Positions 20,422 to 22,688 of a DNA stretch of 22,688 bases are shown in pieces. Location: the IMG/VR virus record IMGVR_UViG_3300018080_000619, positions 1 through 22,688 of that record; one strand, given 5' to 3'. Each line of letters starts with the position of its first letter. Position 1 is the first letter of the stretch. A program made the translations under genes and the position numbers. This DNA is from a virus. Below the pieces are notes generated by a model. The model had not been told where the DNA came from. It worked only from the letters and a program-made list of their open reading frames with translations, and did no database searches.

Positions 20422-21768
20422 TTACGAAGTAGCATCGTTGAGTATCGCAAACGCCTTCGGCACCGCCGGCTTTCCGTCCATCCGTGCGACGAAGCGGATA
20501 CCCGTCTCGTCGTACTCGAACCGCGAGTGGATGGAGGTGTCGATGGTCAAGGCCTGACGCGGCGTCCACAGGTACATGGACAGGTCGCCGAGAATCAGGT
20601 CACCCTGGCTGCCGAGTGCCGGAACGTTCCGGGTCCGCATGACAGGGTAGCTGACCATTGATGGCGGATGCAAAGGCTGCCCACTGAACACCGCGTAGTC
20701 GGCCATGAAGATCGGCCGCTGGTTGTTGTCACGCAGTGCCATGAGCGTGTTCTGCGTCGTCTTCCTGCACATCCAGGTGAGGTCCGTGAAGTTCTCATCC
20801 AGTGCGTTGTCCAGGTTGACTACGTCAGGGTACGAGATGGTGCCCGCAGCCGTCCGAGCGATGATGTTCACGCTCGGGTCGTTCACGATTCCCATCGGCT
20901 GGCCCGTGCCGCTGCCGGCGATGATGACTCTCTCCATCTCATACTGGAATGCTCTGGTGAACAGGCCAGTGATGTAGTTGGTGATGTTGATCATCGAGTC
21001 GGCAATCAGCTCGTCGGTCAGGTAACACAGCCCGATGAGCTTCTGCGCGGTGAAGGTCAGCTGCTGGAACTGCGGCTTCGTCTTGGTCTTCAGCTCGGCC
21101 TCGTCCTTCCAGTACAGCGTGATGCCGCCGAAGTACGAACCTGCCGCCTGTACCAGCCGCGGGATCTTCAGCACGTTGCTCGACATCGGCAACTGCCAGA
21201 CCCGCGAGAGAATCGGTGACTGCTGCGTGGCGAACTCGATGACGGTCGCAGCATACTCGACCGGCACCAGCACTCCGCCGTCCGCGGCAACACCTTCGGA
21301 CATCCCAGCAGCCTTGTACTCCTCCAGGCACGTCTCGTTGTAGTCCTTGAGATTGATGCCGGCAGCAACCATCTCGTGCGGCTGGAACCTGCACTTCATG
21401 ATGGTCACGAAGTCCTGCACCTGCTTGGAGAGCCTCAGCCACGGTCCGCCGGCGTGAAGCAACTGCTTGGCCATCAAGATGCTGTTGGCCTTGATACCGG
21501 CGCGCCCGTTGAAGCGGTACGACTTGTTGAAGAATGAGCAGTCGACGACACTGTCGCCAATGCCCTGGAGACACTCGTCACCCAGCGAGCTCGTCGGGAA
21601 GACGGACTTCTGCCCGGCCTCTTTGATCTCTGCCTTCAGCTCTGCAATCTGCTCGGCCGTCTGTCCCTTCACGGCCTCCACGCAGATCGACTTCAGATCG
21701 TCAACAGAGATCTCCTGCGGTTCGTCGGTGGCGACGGGGGTTCCCTGGTCTTTGTCCTTGGGGTCCAT
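20422..21768 (-). CDS. major capsid protein, HK97 fold
   Basis: A 448-residue HK97-type major capsid protein. Residues 1-60 are charged and helical (EAVKGQTAEQIAELKAEIKE), like the delta domain that is removed or acts as an internal scaffold; a cut somewhere after residue 50 is plausible. EGVAADGGVLVPVEYAATVI (158-177) begins the N-arm and spine region, followed by QSPILSRVWQLPMSSNVLKI. VIIAGSGTGQPMGIVND is the highly conserved G-x-G-x-x-x-P-x-G-i block of the A domain, and a YDETGIRFVARMDGKPAVP segment near the C-terminus is the usual f-x-x-d-x-x-x-x-R-x-x-x-R-x-d-g-x-v strand. The ATG directly follows the TAA of the upstream gene. Its 3' flank leads into a large block of glycan genes rather than into a connector gene. 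Confidence 0.95.
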   Translation of the reverse strand: MDPKDKDQGTPVATDEPQEISVDDLKSICVEAVKGQTAEQIAELKAEIKEAGQKSVFPTSSLGDECLQGIGDSVVDCSFFNKSYRFNGRAGIKANSILMAKQLLHAGGPWLRLSKQVQDFVTIMKCRFQPHEMVAAGINLKDYNETCLEEYKAAGMSEGVAADGGVLVPVEYAATVIEFATQQSPILSRVWQLPMSSNVLKIPRLVQAAGSYFGGITLYWKDEAELKTKTKPQFQQLTFTAQKLIGLCYLTDELIADSMINITNYITGLFTRAFQYEMERVIIAGSGTGQPMGIVNDPSVNIIARTAAGTISYPDVVNLDNALDENFTDLTWMCRKTTQNTLMALRDNNQRPIFMADYAVFSGQPLHPPSMVSYPVMRTRNVPALGSQGDLILGDLSMYLWTPRQALTIDTSIHSRFEYDETGIRFVARMDGKPAVPKAFAILNDATS

Positions 21769-22688
21769 TTACTCAACCCGTCCTTTGGCTCGGTCGAGCT
21801 CGGTCTTGACCGCGGAGCTTGCTGCTGTCCCCACGGCCTCCACCAGCTCGGCACGTGATTTGATACCAGCAACCTTCACACCGGTCTTCGGTGCTGGTGC
21901 TGATGGCTTTTTGTCCACCAGGACGAAGTCCTTGCCCTTGAACTTGGGCTTGTCCTCCGCCTCTGGCTCCTCTGTCGGCGCCGGCGGTTGTTCTGCATCC
22001 GGTTCGTCCTCGCCGTCAGGCGTGGTCTCCGGTTCCTCCTCAGATGCAGGCGGCTCCTCCACAGGAGTCGAGGATGGCTCCTCTGCCGGTGGTTCTTCAC
22101 CAGGTTCCTGGGAGGCCGGCGGCTCCTCCTCAGGTGGCGCGTCTTCTTCGTTGGCTGGTCCGGCGTCTGCGGCGTCTACCATCTTGACGAGGTGCTCCCG
22201 GAGGCTCTTGACCCCCTCCTCATCGGCCATGGCCGCAAACTCCTCTACCAGGCCAACTGCATATGGCTCCAGAAGGCTGACGAGTTCCTTCAGGAGCTTC
22301 TGTGCTTTCTTCACGTCGGTCACGCCGAACAGGGAGTCCACGAATGCGTAGAACACCGTGTGCAGCGCGTTGTAGTTCACCTCAGCCCGGACACGTTCCA
22401 TGCTCTTCTCGTCGCCACTGGCCGGCTCGAACTTGATGCCCTTGTGGCTCTTGCAGTGGGCCCGTGCCTCGCTGGTGGTCCAGGACTTCTTCGGGTAGCG
22501 GAACGCCTGGCGCTTCCACTTGCCGTCCTTCTGCTTCTGATAGATGACGTCGTACTTCTTGCCGTCATGGTTGCCCTCACCGTTCTTGCGCCTGGTCGGT
22601 GCGTCCTTGACCGGCTCCATGAGGCGACAGGCGTGCTCGTTGGGATACGGCTTGACGTCGGCCAGGGGAAGGTCCTTCACGCTGACGT
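21769..22688 (-). CDS. head maturation/scaffold-type protein, 5' end open at window edge
   Basis: The frame is open to the window edge, so the N-terminus is probably missing; a GTG at 22680 is possible but I can see no ribosome site in the eight bases left. The first 70 residues have HACRLMEP, then RRKNGEGNHDGKKYDVIYQK and WTTSEARAHCKSHKGIKFEP, a module found in phage head proteins near the protease/scaffold (R-x-x-x-G...v-i-y-g...a-f-R-y-p...W-x-x-x-e-A-R-x-h-C-x-x-H). A helical part follows, then about 80 residues very rich in Glu and Pro (roughly 175-255), and a basic C-terminal stretch ending SSAVKTELDRAKGRVE. It directly abuts the capsid gene. It probably serves in capsid assembly; the catalytic part of a protease, if any, would lie beyond the window. 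Confidence 0.7.
   Translation of the reverse strand, partial: VSVKDLPLADVKPYPNEHACRLMEPVKDAPTRRKNGEGNHDGKKYDVIYQKQKDGKWKRQAFRYPKKSWTTSEARAHCKSHKGIKFEPASGDEKSMERVRAEVNYNALHTVFYAFVDSLFGVTDVKKAQKLLKELVSLLEPYAVGLVEEFAAMADEEGVKSLREHLVKMVDAADAGPANEEDAPPEEEPPASQEPGEEPPAEEPSSTPVEEPPASEEEPETTPDGEDEPDAEQPPAPTEEPEAEDKPKFKGKDFVLVDKKPSAPAPKTGVKVAGIKSRAELVEAVGTAASSAVKTELDRAKGRVE

Noticed and set aside
19283-20569. Longer start at 20569 for the first glycosyltransferase
   Set aside because: It would overlap the capsid gene by 148 bases, its extra residues look like an antisense-type Arg/His-rich shadow, and there is a good ribosome site at the 20392 start.
21950-22200. DNA repeat array suggested by recurring ggctcctcc-like words
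   Set aside because: The words encode the Glu/Pro-rich linker of the head protein in one frame and are irregular in length, so this is low-complexity coding sequence rather than a repeat element.

Overview
The window is part of the late (virion) operon of a tailed, siphovirus-type bacteriophage or prophage. Every convincing gene lies on the minus strand and is transcribed from high to low coordinates. Genes abut or overlap almost everywhere: the largest gap is 29 bases. I recognise no tRNA, CRISPR array, insertion sequence, promoter or terminator, and no plus-strand gene. The DNA is GC-rich with many G/C third positions. The tail has a DUF2163/BR0599-type hub like those of alphaproteobacterial gene transfer agents and related siphophages. 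Together with a GT9 (heptosyltransferase-family) enzyme, this hints at a Gram-negative host, but the host cannot be fixed from sequence alone.

Layout in order of transcription. (1) 22688-20422: the C-terminal part of a head-maturation or scaffold-type protein, then an HK97-fold major capsid protein. (2) 20392-12679: a ten-gene block of surface-sugar chemistry. It holds a GT-B glycosyltransferase fused to a small phage-type N-terminal domain, a GT-A enzyme, a GT9 enzyme, two tandem GT-D enzymes, a GT2-like enzyme, a further DxD glycosyltransferase, a MycE-like methyltransferase, a sulfotransferase-like protein and a CgeB-like glycosyltransferase. (3) 12682-10747: head-tail connector, a small membrane protein, a 70-residue protein, an HK97 gp10-like neck protein and a tail terminator. 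(4) 10735-6461: major tail protein, tail assembly chaperones joined by a -1 frameshift at A AAA AAC, and a 939-residue tape measure. (5) 6448-4587: a tail-fibre-like gene and a radical SAM enzyme. (6) 4587-1: two distal tail proteins, the DUF2163 hub, a large tail-tip protein whose frame carries an in-frame TAG, and the start of another tail-fibre gene that runs off the window.

How it may work together. The head and tail genes build a standard non-contractile tailed virion. The sugar block sits between capsid and connector genes and is translationally coupled along its length, so it should be made at the same time as the virion proteins. The simplest reading is that it builds and caps (by methylation and possibly sulfation) a glycan on the capsid or tail. 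The radical SAM gene overlaps a tail-fibre gene by ATGA, which suggests a second, separate post-translational modification aimed at the tail. Both ideas are inferences from gene content and position. The in-frame amber codon in the tail-tip gene (2397-2399) is a third oddity: the frame is conserved on both sides of the stop, yet four other genes in the window end in TAG.
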